Shown here: one piece after another, positions 56,501 through 64,000 of the stretch
Numbering within the stretch: the stretch's first letter is position 1
Layout of the letters: every line of letters begins with the position of its first letter
Origin: CAMTWZ01 sp041749075
GTDB lineage: Bacteria > Bacteroidota > Rhodothermia > Balneolales > HLUCCA01
NCBI GenBank assembly: GCA_041749075.1
Contig: JBGTBY010000002.1
Span: forward strand, 62,001 to 126,000
DNA: 64,000 nt
Reading direction: 5' to 3'
The notes under the pieces: generated by a model
Told to the model about the DNA's origin: nothing
Seen by the model: only the letters and a program-made list of their open reading frames with translations
Database searches by the model: none
Program-made: the position numbers and the translations under genes

Positions 56501-56590
56501 GGTGGCGACGTGCTGTCGAACGGAATCGATAACGGCATCTACCCGATTCCTTCGGTCATTTCCTTCGGCATCAACATGACCATCAACTGA
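53555..56590 (+). CDS. susC: SusC/RagA-family TonB-dependent outer-membrane transporter
   Basis: A 1011-residue protein from the ATG at 53555 (MKTHIQTRISLAIVALLLSASSLVAQ). A carboxypeptidase-regulatory-like domain (VTGTVISSDDKEPLIGVNISVKG, about 25-110) leads to the TonB box/plug: ALNAEQSLQGRVSGVQI, GAPGAGATVRIRGTGTF, SPIYVVDGVILDD and DASATAIYGSRGANGVVLIQTK. The rest is the 22-strand barrel. It imports oligosaccharides with energy from TonB and pairs with the SusD lipoprotein 9 nt downstream. Length is full for the family. The symbol is used in the family sense only. Confidence 0.96.
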   Translation: MKTHIQTRISLAIVALLLSASSLVAQRTVTGTVISSDDKEPLIGVNISVKGTIRGTTTDLDGVYSITLREGDETLVFSYAGYERIEILIGDREVIDLEMQFMSTLLGEAVVIGYGVVRKRDLTGSVGSIQATDIVKISALNAEQSLQGRVSGVQITSSSGAPGAGATVRIRGTGTFNNSSPIYVVDGVILDDISFLNPSDIASMDILKDASATAIYGSRGANGVVLIQTKTGVRGQGKPLISVSMESGIQRLEKTIDLLDGRQFATIANEIRTGTYNNVDAVPNTDWQDEVFRIAPMSRFQVSVAGSSEQSEYYMSLGVFQQSGIIDRSWYERITLKLNNTYHLTNSFRVGNNITLAPYDQRVAPNVTFSVYRAQPVLTPYYPDGSFGVVYNVGNPLADLEYSNNYNSGIRAVGNVFTEANLFTHALIRSSFGIDAGLNRSKSFTPAYTIFNPDGTASQQNNEFSDIFKGTGETNTWLWENTLSYVRTLNKHYVNTVVGFTMQQTRSESMRMAGQNVLRDDPDFWYVEPPYIIDETNNINMLNSIFNGVDPGQYYNMMSYLVRLSYTYNERYLTTFTLRRDGSSKFNEENRWGYFPSFALGWNIGQESFMRSFDWLSAAKLRASWGMIGNEKISYYDRFARIESNVTAIFGNPDAAFPGATYGKSGNPDLKWETTTQTDIGLDLDFWKGKLTAEFDVYNRLTEDILVELATPGHLGNGQGQRIRYNAASVQNRGFEFSVKWQERFTNSGYAIGFVGTTLDNEVKAIGGNSGIDSVLIGGYLGNGQPVTLTRVGLPIGAFYGYVTDGVFQNQAELDAYPHLSQAGIGDLRFKDVNGDGVLNGLDRTYLGSPIPDFIFGLNLDMDYRSFDVSFGLQGQFGNKLFNGKNVVRPDPYNFEAHVWDRWRGEGTSNSEPRASYGGYNFLPSDRFIHDGSFIRLRSLVIGYTLPENLVNRVRVQNARMYVQATNLLTFSKYTGYTPEIGGGDVLSNGIDNGIYPIPSVISFGINMTIN

Positions 56591-56599
56591 GGCAACATC

Positions 56600-58075
56600 A
56601 TGAAAAAACGACTCATACTTCCCCTTTTATTGGTGCTGCTCGTTCCCACGGCGTGTGAGAACTTCCTGTCGGTGAATCCGCAAAGCCAGCTCACTCAAGA
56701 AGCATTTCCGACAACCGCATCGGATGCGGGACTCGCGACGAACGCAGCCTATACCGCAATGCGCGGTTGGCACTACCATTCGGGTGGATTTCCGATCCTT
56801 GACATCCTGTCGGATGATGCCCACAAAGGCAGCAACCCGAACGATGGATTGAACACAGTAGGACCATACGATTCCTTCACGCACAGCACCACACAAGACG
56901 GTCTCGACCGCTGGTGGAACGGTCTGTATCAAGGCATTTTGCGGACGAATGTGGTGATTGAGAAAGTTCCGTCGATTGCGATGGATGCCGGACTCCGCGA
57001 CCGATATATCGCCGAAGCCAAGTTTCTCCGCGCGGTCTATTACTTCGACCTGGTACGGGCCTTTGGTGGCGTTCCGATCGTGACCAGCACAACGCCTGCC
57101 CTGAAAGTCGCAAGAAGCACATCCGATGAGGTATATGCATTGATCGAAGCGGATCTGCTGGCTGCGATCCCAGCTCTTCCGGAAAAAACGGCTTATAGTG
57201 CTGCGGATCTGGGTCGGGCGTCGAAAGGCGCCGCCAAAGCGTTCTTGGCGAAAGTGTATCTGTTCAGAGGCAATTTTCCTGGAGCCGAGCAATATGCGCT
57301 GGAAGTGATCACATCCGGCTTCTACGATCTTGAACCGTTGTTCATCGATGGAAATAGCAATGTGGGTGAACATGGCGTTGAATCCGTTTTCGAAATCGGG
57401 GCCATGGAAACCCCTGGCGCCTTCGGCAACCAATACGCGAACACACAAGGTGTGCGTGGTAGTCCGAACAAAGGATGGGGGTTCAATCGCCCGTCTGTGG
57501 ATCTTCGAAATGCGTTCGAAACCGACGACCCTCGATTGAAAGGAACCATCATCGATTTGGGGGATGTGATTGATGGCGTCACCATCATCGGTGATGGCGA
57601 AACGCCGGATCAGATTACGGATGGAGTCGGGAATGTGATCGAAATCGAAACCTACAACCGCAAAATCTGGATTCCTGGAAACACCACCACCACCCAATAT
57701 GGACATAACCGCCGCTTGATCCGCTTTTCGGATGTGTTGCTGATGGCGGCTGAAGCCTTGAATGAGAACAACAAACCGGTGGATGCGCTTGTGCATCTGA
57801 ATCGGGTTAGAGAGCGTGCCCGCCAAGGGAACGTCACCATTCTGCCTGACATCCTCACTGTAGATAAAAATGCCCTGCGCGATCTGATTATTCAAGAGCG
57901 CCGTGTCGAATTGGCCATGGAAGGCCATCGATTCTGGGATCTTGTGCGCACCGGAAAAGCCGCTACTGTTCTCGGATCCAGAGGATTTGTGACAGGAAAA
58001 CACGAACTCTTGCCCATCCCGCAAAACGAAATCGATCTGTCGCAAGGCACACTCACTCAGAACCCGAACTGGTAA
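56600..58075 (+). CDS. susD: SusD/RagB-family nutrient-binding lipoprotein
   Basis: A 491-residue protein with signal MKKRLILPLLLVLLVPTAC (Cys19, an acceptable lipobox) and NPQSQLTQEAFPTTASDAGLATNAAYTAMRG, the usual SusD start. TPR-like helices (LRDRYIAEAKFLRAVYYFDLVRAFGGVPIV) and the C-terminal LIRFSDVLLMAAEALNE, HLNRVRERA, LIIQERRVELAMEGHRFWDLVRTGKA and LLPIPQNEIDL are all present. It caps the SusC barrel and captures oligosaccharide. It follows susC in the usual order. A long open frame on the opposite strand here is not a gene. Confidence 0.96.
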   Translation: MKKRLILPLLLVLLVPTACENFLSVNPQSQLTQEAFPTTASDAGLATNAAYTAMRGWHYHSGGFPILDILSDDAHKGSNPNDGLNTVGPYDSFTHSTTQDGLDRWWNGLYQGILRTNVVIEKVPSIAMDAGLRDRYIAEAKFLRAVYYFDLVRAFGGVPIVTSTTPALKVARSTSDEVYALIEADLLAAIPALPEKTAYSAADLGRASKGAAKAFLAKVYLFRGNFPGAEQYALEVITSGFYDLEPLFIDGNSNVGEHGVESVFEIGAMETPGAFGNQYANTQGVRGSPNKGWGFNRPSVDLRNAFETDDPRLKGTIIDLGDVIDGVTIIGDGETPDQITDGVGNVIEIETYNRKIWIPGNTTTTQYGHNRRLIRFSDVLLMAAEALNENNKPVDALVHLNRVRERARQGNVTILPDILTVDKNALRDLIIQERRVELAMEGHRFWDLVRTGKAATVLGSRGFVTGKHELLPIPQNEIDLSQGTLTQNPNW

Positions 58076-58120
58076 CCCAATCAAACAACCCTAACGCCGA
58101 AAACCCAAACCCAAAAAGCC

Positions 58121-59392
58121 ATGAAAATGAAATCAACTATGTTGAATATGGTCGTAGCGATACTTGTATCGTCGACACTATTCGTTGCATGTAAAAAAGA
58201 CAGTGGACCGAAAGACTTGAATGTCGTTTCGATCCTAGCAGGCACCCTCGATCTGAACGGTGCTGTATCTCCGAACAATGTGCCAGTGGATCCGACCATC
58301 ACGATTGAATTCACGACCCGCATCAACCCGACCACGGCTACAGCTGCCAATGTCCGGATTATTCAGGACTATGATGATACCTCGATTCCATTGACCTTGG
58401 CTGTGGATGGCAATACCCTTACCATCACGCCAAATATGGATTTGAGCGGTGGAGCCTTGTATAAGCTTGAAATTGGCGCGGGTTTGTTGTCGGTTGCAGA
58501 CCAACCGCTGACCGCACTATCACGCACGTTCACCACCATCGGTACCTTCCTGCCATCCGGTGCTGTTGCCCGTTGGACCTTCGAAGGAAATGCGAATGAT
58601 GTGGCTGGGAACTACAACCCCAATGCGAATGGCGTTGTTGCAATTACCTACACCCCGAGCAAAAACTCGAAGTTGGGAAATGCCGCTACGTTCAACGGTA
58701 CCACAAGTATCATCGAGATTCCGAACGGTGACATGTTGATGAACACAACCAACTTCACGATCAGTTTCTGGGTGAAAGCCACATCCGCTGGACAAGTAGA
58801 CGGTGGTGGTAACCCAAAAGGCCATTTTGTGATGGGCTTGGGTGCATTTTTCGGTTTCCAATATGAAATCTTCGGCGGTTACGATGGTTCCAAATTCGCG
58901 ATTCGATACGATCTCGGAAACGGAAGCACGGATGCTGAAGACATGTGGTTCCCGTCCCTTGCAACCGATGCCTCCAATGGCGGATGGCAGGGTTGGGACT
59001 TCGCAAAAAGCTTGACCGTTGAGCAAATGCAAGCCAAACTCAAAGACAACTGGTACCAAGTGACCTACACATTCAATGGCTCCACCAAAACCGGAACCTT
59101 GTACTTTGACGGCGAAAAAATGAAAAGCTTCAACTTCAACCTATGGCCTGTTGATGCTGCCAAAAAAGGTGTCGTAGGCATGAAATACGGCGGTACGGCA
59201 CCTGAAGTGGTTAATGAACTTGCCTTCGGCTTTGTTCAATCTCGCGCAGGTACGTTGTGGGATGCCGAGCCTTGGGGTGGATATGATCAAGCCACTGCCA
59301 ACCACTTCCGTGGTCAGCTCGACGACATCAAGATCTACCACAAGGTGCTCACACCTACGGAGATCCAGTTGATGTACGACTCCGAGAAATAA
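58121..59392 (+). CDS. Surface glycan-binding lipoprotein with Ig-like and LamG domains
   Basis: A 423-residue protein with signal ending TLFVAC (Cys24), a lipoprotein. Residues about 35-130 form a bacterial Ig-like (Big_5) domain (PVDPTITIEFTTRINPTTATAANVRI). Residues about 145-420 form a LamG/concanavalin-like lectin domain (ARWTFEGNANDVAGNYNP, FTISFWVKATSAG, GQLDDIKIYHKVLTPTEIQ). It occupies the SusE/SusF-type position after susD and probably binds the glucan at the cell surface. It has no sequence match to SusE itself; the role is inferred from position and lectin fold. A strong terminator follows. Confidence 0.85.
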   Translation: MKMKSTMLNMVVAILVSSTLFVACKKDSGPKDLNVVSILAGTLDLNGAVSPNNVPVDPTITIEFTTRINPTTATAANVRIIQDYDDTSIPLTLAVDGNTLTITPNMDLSGGALYKLEIGAGLLSVADQPLTALSRTFTTIGTFLPSGAVARWTFEGNANDVAGNYNPNANGVVAITYTPSKNSKLGNAATFNGTTSIIEIPNGDMLMNTTNFTISFWVKATSAGQVDGGGNPKGHFVMGLGAFFGFQYEIFGGYDGSKFAIRYDLGNGSTDAEDMWFPSLATDASNGGWQGWDFAKSLTVEQMQAKLKDNWYQVTYTFNGSTKTGTLYFDGEKMKSFNFNLWPVDAAKKGVVGMKYGGTAPEVVNELAFGFVQSRAGTLWDAEPWGGYDQATANHFRGQLDDIKIYHKVLTPTEIQLMYDSEK

Positions 59393-59416
59393 ATCTCGTT
59401 TGACCCGTTGACCCAA

Positions 59417-59454
59417 AGGGGGGAGGCATTGACATCCTTCCCCCTCTTTTTTTT
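59417..59454 (+). terminator. Rho-independent terminator after the surface-binding protein gene
   Basis: AGGGGGGAGG (59417-59426) pairs with CCTTCCCCCT (59436-59445), ten pairs with one G-T, a 9-nt loop and a run of eight T to 59454. It would separate the SusCD part from the last two enzyme genes, unless read-through is allowed. Confidence 0.9.
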
Positions 59455-59474
59455 ATCCTACAGCCCAGTATCAC

Positions 59475-61481
59475 ATGCATCGGTACACACGAAATGTCTT
59501 TTTTCTAGCCATGATTCTTTTTGTGGCCACATCGTGCAAACCCGATCCGAAAGTGAAAGGCGATCCCGATCTGTTCCAACTCTTGTTTGTGAAAGTGAAC
59601 GGAACCACACTGTCTTCATCCTCCACCCGCACCGATGTGCTCGTCTCTCCTGAATTCGTTGTCGAATTCACCGCTCCGATGGACACCGCCTCCGCAAAAC
59701 AGGCCATCCGTCTTGTCCATTCGGCCACCGAAACACCTGCCGCACTCCGATTTTCGTTCGAAAACGACAATCGCCTTGCCCGCATCACGTTAGTCTCGCC
59801 ACTTGAATACAAGACAGGCTATAGCCTGACCGTGTCCGCAAGTCTAATGGGCGCCGACAAACAACCCTTCCCTGGAGTGACGTACTCCATCGAAACCATG
59901 AACGGAACGATGACGCTTATTTCAGCGACCATCGGAAGCACGTCGTTGCTGGGTTCGGCCACGCCACGGAATGTCCCCTATCAAGGCACCGATATCACAC
60001 TCACGTTTTCACAACCGCTGAATGCAGCCACCTTCTCGAGTTTCTTCAACCTCACACCGACCTTGGCGTTCGACAAAACCTTGTCTACGGACCGTCGCAC
60101 CGTCACCCTCCGCAATACGGATCCTCTGCGAACCTACACCCGCTATCAGCTCAGCGTTCCGAGCAGCTTGCAATCCGAAAACGGATTTACCTTCGCCGGA
60201 TTCAGCAAAGCCTTCGTATCCGGCCTCGACCCCAATCCCAAATTCCCCGTCCTCTCAGATGAAGAGCTGATGACTTTGGTTCAATCTCAGACCTTCAAAT
60301 ACTTCTGGGATTTCGGTCACCCGGTGAGCGGTTTGGCCAGAGAACGGAATTCTTCCGGTGAAACCGTGACCATCGGTGGAAGCGGCTTCGGCATCATGGG
60401 GATTGTGGTCGGCATCCATCGAGGATTTGTGACGAGGGATGCGGGCATCGCTCGACTCACCAAAATCGTGGATTTCTTGGAGGATGCGGATCGATTCCAT
60501 GGCGTCTGGCCGCACTGGATGAACGGATCTACCGGCTCGCGCATCGCATTCAGCCAATTCGACAACGGAGGCGATCTGGTCGAAACCTCCTTCATGGCCC
60601 AAGGACTGTTGACGGTGCGTCAGTACATGAATCCGGCGGTGGAAGCCGAGCAGGCGCTCATCACCAAAATCAATGGCTTGCTCAGCACCATCGAATGGGA
60701 CTGGCATCGCCGAGGTGGACAAAACACCTTGTACTGGCATTGGTCGCCCGAGCATGAATGGCGAATGAACATGCAAGTGCGTGGCTACAACGAAGCGCTG
60801 ATCACCTATTTCATGGCGGCGACCTCGTCCACACATGGGATTCCAAAAGTCGTGTATGATAACGGCTGGGCGCAAAACGGCAACATCCGGAATGGAAGAT
60901 CCTTTTATGGCATCACTCTTCCCGTCGGATTTGATTTTGGCGGACCCCTATTCTTCGCCCACTACTCATTCTTAGGCCTGGATCCACGCGGCTTAAGCGA
61001 TGCTCATGCCAATTACTTCGTTCAAAATCGGAACCACTCGCTGATCCATTTCGAACACGGCGTTCGTAATCCGAACGGACATGTCGGCTATAGCGCCGAT
61101 AGCTGGGGACTCACCGCCAGCGACGAATCCGGCGGCTATGGCGTGCACGAACCTTCACGAGACAACGGCACCATCACGCCGACTGCCGCACTTTCGTCCA
61201 TTCCTTACACGCCTGAGGAATCCATGGCCGCCATGCGGCACTTCTATCACATCCTTGGCGACCGTCTATGGGGCCCATATGGCTTCTACGACGCGTTCCG
61301 CCCCAACGACGGCTGGTGGGCCACCTCCACTCTTGCCATCGACCAAGGTCCCATTCTGGTCATGATCGAAAACCATCGATCCGGATTGTTATGGGATTTG
61401 TTCATGTCCGCTCCTGAAGTGGATGACGCCATGACCATACTTGGTTTCACCAGCACCTCTAGTTCTAAAACCAAACCATGA
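59475..61481 (+). CDS. GH144-type glucanase with two N-terminal Ig-like domains
   Basis: A 668-residue exported enzyme; the signal ends FVATSC, so lipidation is likely. Two Big_5/Ig-like domains occupy about 30-235 (SPEFVVEFTAPMDTASAKQAI and TDITLTFSQPLNAATF). The PF10091 catalytic domain fills about 255-650: QTFKYFWDFGHPVSG, GGSGFGIMGIVVGIHRGFVTRDAG, DLVETSFMAQGLLTVRQY, WDWHRRGGQNTLYWHWSPEHEW, GPLFFAHYSFLGLDPRG, DSWGLTASDESGG and AIDQGPILVMIENHRSGLLWDL. It is a second enzyme of the family in the same PUL and probably differs in location or chain-length preference. Its ATGA stop/start overlap couples it to the GH3 gene. Confidence 0.88.
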   Translation: MHRYTRNVFFLAMILFVATSCKPDPKVKGDPDLFQLLFVKVNGTTLSSSSTRTDVLVSPEFVVEFTAPMDTASAKQAIRLVHSATETPAALRFSFENDNRLARITLVSPLEYKTGYSLTVSASLMGADKQPFPGVTYSIETMNGTMTLISATIGSTSLLGSATPRNVPYQGTDITLTFSQPLNAATFSSFFNLTPTLAFDKTLSTDRRTVTLRNTDPLRTYTRYQLSVPSSLQSENGFTFAGFSKAFVSGLDPNPKFPVLSDEELMTLVQSQTFKYFWDFGHPVSGLARERNSSGETVTIGGSGFGIMGIVVGIHRGFVTRDAGIARLTKIVDFLEDADRFHGVWPHWMNGSTGSRIAFSQFDNGGDLVETSFMAQGLLTVRQYMNPAVEAEQALITKINGLLSTIEWDWHRRGGQNTLYWHWSPEHEWRMNMQVRGYNEALITYFMAATSSTHGIPKVVYDNGWAQNGNIRNGRSFYGITLPVGFDFGGPLFFAHYSFLGLDPRGLSDAHANYFVQNRNHSLIHFEHGVRNPNGHVGYSADSWGLTASDESGGYGVHEPSRDNGTITPTAALSSIPYTPEESMAAMRHFYHILGDRLWGPYGFYDAFRPNDGWWATSTLAIDQGPILVMIENHRSGLLWDLFMSAPEVDDAMTILGFTSTSSSKTKP

Positions 61482-63709
61482 CCAACATGAGATTCACCCG
61501 CTCCCTATCCATTGTCGCATTGGCCTTTCTTCTTGTCGTTTGCACCAAACAACAAGATCAACGGTCCCGACTCAATCAACAGGTCGATTCGCTGATGGCC
61601 TTGATGACACTCGAAGAGAAAATCGGTCAGTTGACCCTCTTTACCAGCGACATGGACCAAACCGGCGCGTTCTTGCGTCCCGAATATCAAGACGACATCC
61701 GCAAAGGTGCGGTCGGAGCCATTTTCAATGCCTATGGCGCCGAGTATACACGGAAACTGCAGGAAATGGCCGTGAATGAAACGCGTCTGGGAATTCCGTT
61801 GCTGTTCGGGTATGATGTGATTCATGGTCATCGCACCATTTTTCCTGTTCCACTTGCCGAAGCGGCCAGTTGGGATCTGAACTGGATTCGTCGTGCCGCG
61901 GAAGTCGCCGCACGAGAAGCATCCGCCGAAGGGCTTCATTGGACCTTCGCTCCGATGGTCGACATCGCACGTGATCCGCGCTGGGGTCGGATGGTGGAAG
62001 GTGCCGGTGAAGACACCTATCTCGGCTCCCGAATCGCGGAAGCCCGAGTCAGAGGATTTCAGGGAGATGATATCGGTCACCTGCATACGCTCGTCACCAC
62101 CGTGAAGCATTTCGCCGCATACGGTGCCGCTCAAGCTGGACGCGATTATCACACCGTCGATATGTCCGAGCGCCAGCTTCGCGAAACCTATCTGCCGCCG
62201 TTCAAAGCCGCCATCGATGCTGGAGCATTAACGGTGATGACCTCCTTCAACGATGTCTCCGGTGTGCCCGCATCCGCCAGCCGCTTTCTGATGACCGATG
62301 TCCTTCGTGGCGAATGGGGCTTCCAAGGATTCGTGGTTACCGATTACACCGCCATCATGGAATTGTTGAATCATGGCGTGGCGGAAGATCCACATCATGC
62401 GAGCCAACTGGCGCTCAAAGCCGGTGTAGATATGGCCATGCAGGACGGCTACTTCCAACTCACATTGGCCGATTTGGTGAAACAAGGACGCGTGACCGAA
62501 GCCGAAATCAATATCGCCACCGCCCGAGTGCTTCGCGTGAAATTCCAACTCGGATTGTTTGATGATCCATATCGATACAGCGATGTCGAGCGCGAAAAAG
62601 CCGAAGTGATGAAACCGCAGAACATCCAAGACGCCCGCGAAATGGCTCGTCGGTCGATGGTCTTGCTTAAAAATGAAGGAAATCTGCTTCCATTGTCGAA
62701 AACAACCCGCACGATTGCTGTGATTGGTCCGTTGTCGGAAGCTCGTCGTGAATTGATCGGAAGCTGGAGCGCTGCTGGTGATTGGGCGAAATCTGTAACT
62801 TTGCTCGAAGGCATTAAAAACGCCGTTCCCAGCGCACGTGTGATTCACGCGGAAGGATGCGACATCAATTGCACATCCACATCCGGATTCCAAGCCGCAG
62901 TAAGCGCGGCACGTCAAGCCGACGTGGTGATATTGGCACTCGGCGAAGGACATTGGATGTCCGGTGAAGCCGCATCCCGCTCCGATATCGGACTTCCGGG
63001 CCGGCAGCAGGAATTGGCCGAGGCCATCCATAAAACCGGAAAACCGGTGGTTGCGGTACTCATGAACGGACGCCCTCTCACCATCAACTGGCTCGACGAG
63101 AACATCCCATCCATCCTCGAAACCTGGTTCTTGGGCACAACAACGGGTGATGCCATCGCGGATGTCGTCTTCGGCGACTACAATCCGTCGGGCAAACTTC
63201 CGGTCACCTTCCCGCGCGCGGTCGGACAAATACCGATCCATTACAACGTTCTGCCGACGGGTCGACCGTTCAAAGAGCAGGACAAATACACTACGAAATA
63301 CCTCGATGTGCCGAATGAGCCTCTGTATGTGTTCGGCTATGGCTTGAGCTATACCACCTTCGAGTATGGGGATGTGAGCTTGTCGGCATCCGAGATGGCA
63401 TCGGCTGATACGCTCACGGTCAGCGTCACCGTCACCAACACGGGAAGCGTAGCGGGCGAGGAAGTCGTGCAATTGTACATCCGCGACAAGGTGGCATCCA
63501 TTTCCCGCCCACTGAAAGAGCTCAAAGGATTTGAAAAAATCATGCTTCAGCCCGGCGAAATGAAAACGGTCACTTTCCGCCTCACCACAGCCGATCTCTC
63601 GTTCTACAAAGAAGATCTTTCTTTCGGATGGGAGCCCGGCCTGTTTGATATCTACGTCGGGGGAAACTCACGTGATGTGAACATGGCGGAATTGGTGCTA
63701 CGGAAGTAG
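61478..63709 (+). CDS. GH3-family beta-glucosidase
   Basis: A 743-residue GH3 enzyme with a signal ending AFLLVVC. The (beta/alpha)8 domain has KIGQLTLFTSDM, GYDVIHGHRTIFPVPLAEAASWD, KHFAAYGAAQAGRDYHTVDMSE and the nucleophile Asp289 in FVVTDYTAIMEL. The second domain holds the likely acid/base Glu497 in MSGEAASRSD and NPSGKLPVTFPRAVGQIP. A C-terminal Fn3-like domain (VTVTNTGSVAGEEVVQLYI) completes the BglX-like architecture. In this PUL it would cleave short beta-glucan products, such as sophorose, to glucose. The ATG overlaps the preceding stop; its own TAG stop lies within a repeat word. Confidence 0.95.
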   Translation: MTNMRFTRSLSIVALAFLLVVCTKQQDQRSRLNQQVDSLMALMTLEEKIGQLTLFTSDMDQTGAFLRPEYQDDIRKGAVGAIFNAYGAEYTRKLQEMAVNETRLGIPLLFGYDVIHGHRTIFPVPLAEAASWDLNWIRRAAEVAAREASAEGLHWTFAPMVDIARDPRWGRMVEGAGEDTYLGSRIAEARVRGFQGDDIGHLHTLVTTVKHFAAYGAAQAGRDYHTVDMSERQLRETYLPPFKAAIDAGALTVMTSFNDVSGVPASASRFLMTDVLRGEWGFQGFVVTDYTAIMELLNHGVAEDPHHASQLALKAGVDMAMQDGYFQLTLADLVKQGRVTEAEINIATARVLRVKFQLGLFDDPYRYSDVEREKAEVMKPQNIQDAREMARRSMVLLKNEGNLLPLSKTTRTIAVIGPLSEARRELIGSWSAAGDWAKSVTLLEGIKNAVPSARVIHAEGCDINCTSTSGFQAAVSAARQADVVILALGEGHWMSGEAASRSDIGLPGRQQELAEAIHKTGKPVVAVLMNGRPLTINWLDENIPSILETWFLGTTTGDAIADVVFGDYNPSGKLPVTFPRAVGQIPIHYNVLPTGRPFKEQDKYTTKYLDVPNEPLYVFGYGLSYTTFEYGDVSLSASEMASADTLTVSVTVTNTGSVAGEEVVQLYIRDKVASISRPLKELKGFEKIMLQPGEMKTVTFRLTTADLSFYKEDLSFGWEPGLFDIYVGGNSRDVNMAELVLRK

Positions 63710-63763
63710 GAAGTATCCGTAAATTGTAGCTCTTCCTACTTCTACCTTCCATCTTCCTACTTC
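63702..63763. repeat. GGAAGTA repeat with inverted copies after the GH3 gene
   Basis: GAAGTAGGAAG (63703-63713) contains the GH3 stop TAG (63707-63709). Its exact complement CTTCCTACTTC occurs twice in the spacer, at 63732-63742 and 63753-63763. The arms would form an 11-bp stem. The cyclophilin gene starts 6 nt later. Confidence 0.82.
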
Positions 63764-63768
63764 TTCAT

Positions 63769-64000
63769 ATGAAAGCCCAAATCCATCTCGAATCCGGAAT
63801 CTTAGATATTGACCTATATGACGACGACGCGCCGGGAACGGTCGCCAATTTCGTCAAACTCGCGGAAAGCGGATTCTATGACGGACTCGTTTTCCATCGT
63901 GTGATTCCGGATTTCATGGTTCAGGGCGGATGTCCCCTTGGCACCGGAACCGGCGGACCAGGCTACAAAATCCCATGCGAACTCACCGGAACCAAGCAGA
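63769..64000 (+). CDS. Cyclophilin-type peptidyl-prolyl isomerase, N-terminal part (cut by window edge)
   Basis: An open frame from the ATG at 63769 to the window edge, 77 codons seen. The start MKAQIHLESGILDIDLYDDDAPGTVANFVKLAESGFYDGLVFHRVIPDFMVQGGCPLGTGTGGPGYKIPCE matches short cytoplasmic-type cyclophilins with the catalytic Arg in FHRVIPDFMVQGG. There is no signal peptide, unlike the HEAT-fused cyclophilin at 23.3 kb. It catalyses cis-trans isomerisation of prolyl bonds. The downstream part is not visible. Confidence 0.93.
   Translation, partial: MKAQIHLESGILDIDLYDDDAPGTVANFVKLAESGFYDGLVFHRVIPDFMVQGGCPLGTGTGGPGYKIPCELTGTKQ

Noticed and set aside
56627..58084. 485-codon open frame antisense to susD
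   Set aside because: SusD is unmistakable on the plus strand. The antisense frame has no recognisable protein and arises because TTA, CTA and TCA codons are rare in this genome.
62228..63472. 414-codon open frame antisense to the GH3 gene
   Set aside because: The GH3 protein is complete with active-site residues; the antisense frame is a codon-bias shadow.

Overview
The window reads as a chromosomal segment of a Bacteroidota bacterium in the wide sense. The evidence is a type IX secretion cluster (PorU, PorV and several proteins with T9SS sorting tails), a SusC/SusD polysaccharide utilisation locus (PUL), lipoproteins with Bacteroidota-style signals, and one- and two-component sensors with Reg_prop/Y_Y_Y modules. 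A canonical LexA, FixABCX and a DapD-type lysine pathway fit the Rhodothermota/Balneolota side better than Bacteroides, but that placement is inference. No rRNA, tRNA, phage, transposase or CRISPR array was seen.

Layout. 1-13.7 kb: a tightly packed minus-strand envelope operon running porU, porV, an M6-like protein without its zinc motif, a peptidase-MA/WD40/beta-barrel protein, DUF5683, PASTA, rpe and an acyl-ACP thioesterase cut by the window edge. 13.8-23.3 kb: thiolase, cystathionine synthase/lyase, two TPR lipoproteins, RidA, M23 peptidase, FAH hydrolase, rplU-rpmA and lexA. 23.3-29.0 kb: a HEAT-cyclophilin lipoprotein, dapB-dapA-dapD and glutaryl-CoA dehydrogenase. 29.1-40.2 kb: a sensor kinase/response regulator pair, a 2016-residue secreted T9SS protein and a convergent lipoprotein. 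40.3-46.2 kb: a VapBC-like toxin-antitoxin pair, a second acyl-CoA dehydrogenase, a GxxExxY gene bracketed by inverted repeats, and fixA-fixB-fixC-fixX. 46.5-49.1 kb: an amidinohydrolase-fold enzyme and an AbgT transporter. 49.1-63.7 kb: a PUL with regulator, GH144-type glucanase, SusC, SusD, LamG surface protein, Ig-GH144-type glucanase and GH3 glucosidase; the enzyme set suggests beta-1,2-glucan as substrate. The right edge cuts a second cyclophilin.

How the genes work together. The PorU/PorV cluster would secrete and anchor the T9SS-tailed proteins found here. The acyl-CoA dehydrogenases would pass electrons through FixAB and FixCX to quinone. The PUL forms one sensing, binding, import and hydrolysis unit.

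The least explained signal is a set of word-like low-complexity repeats in the spacers (27.8, 42.1-42.7, 45.3, 46.3, 47.4, 49.1 and 63.7 kb). At six of these seven places the repeat touches or contains a stop codon. Most carry an inverted partner, one brackets the GxxExxY gene, and two extend into coding sequence. Each locus has its own word, except the 27.8 and 45.3 kb blocks, which share the octamer CAAGTACT.
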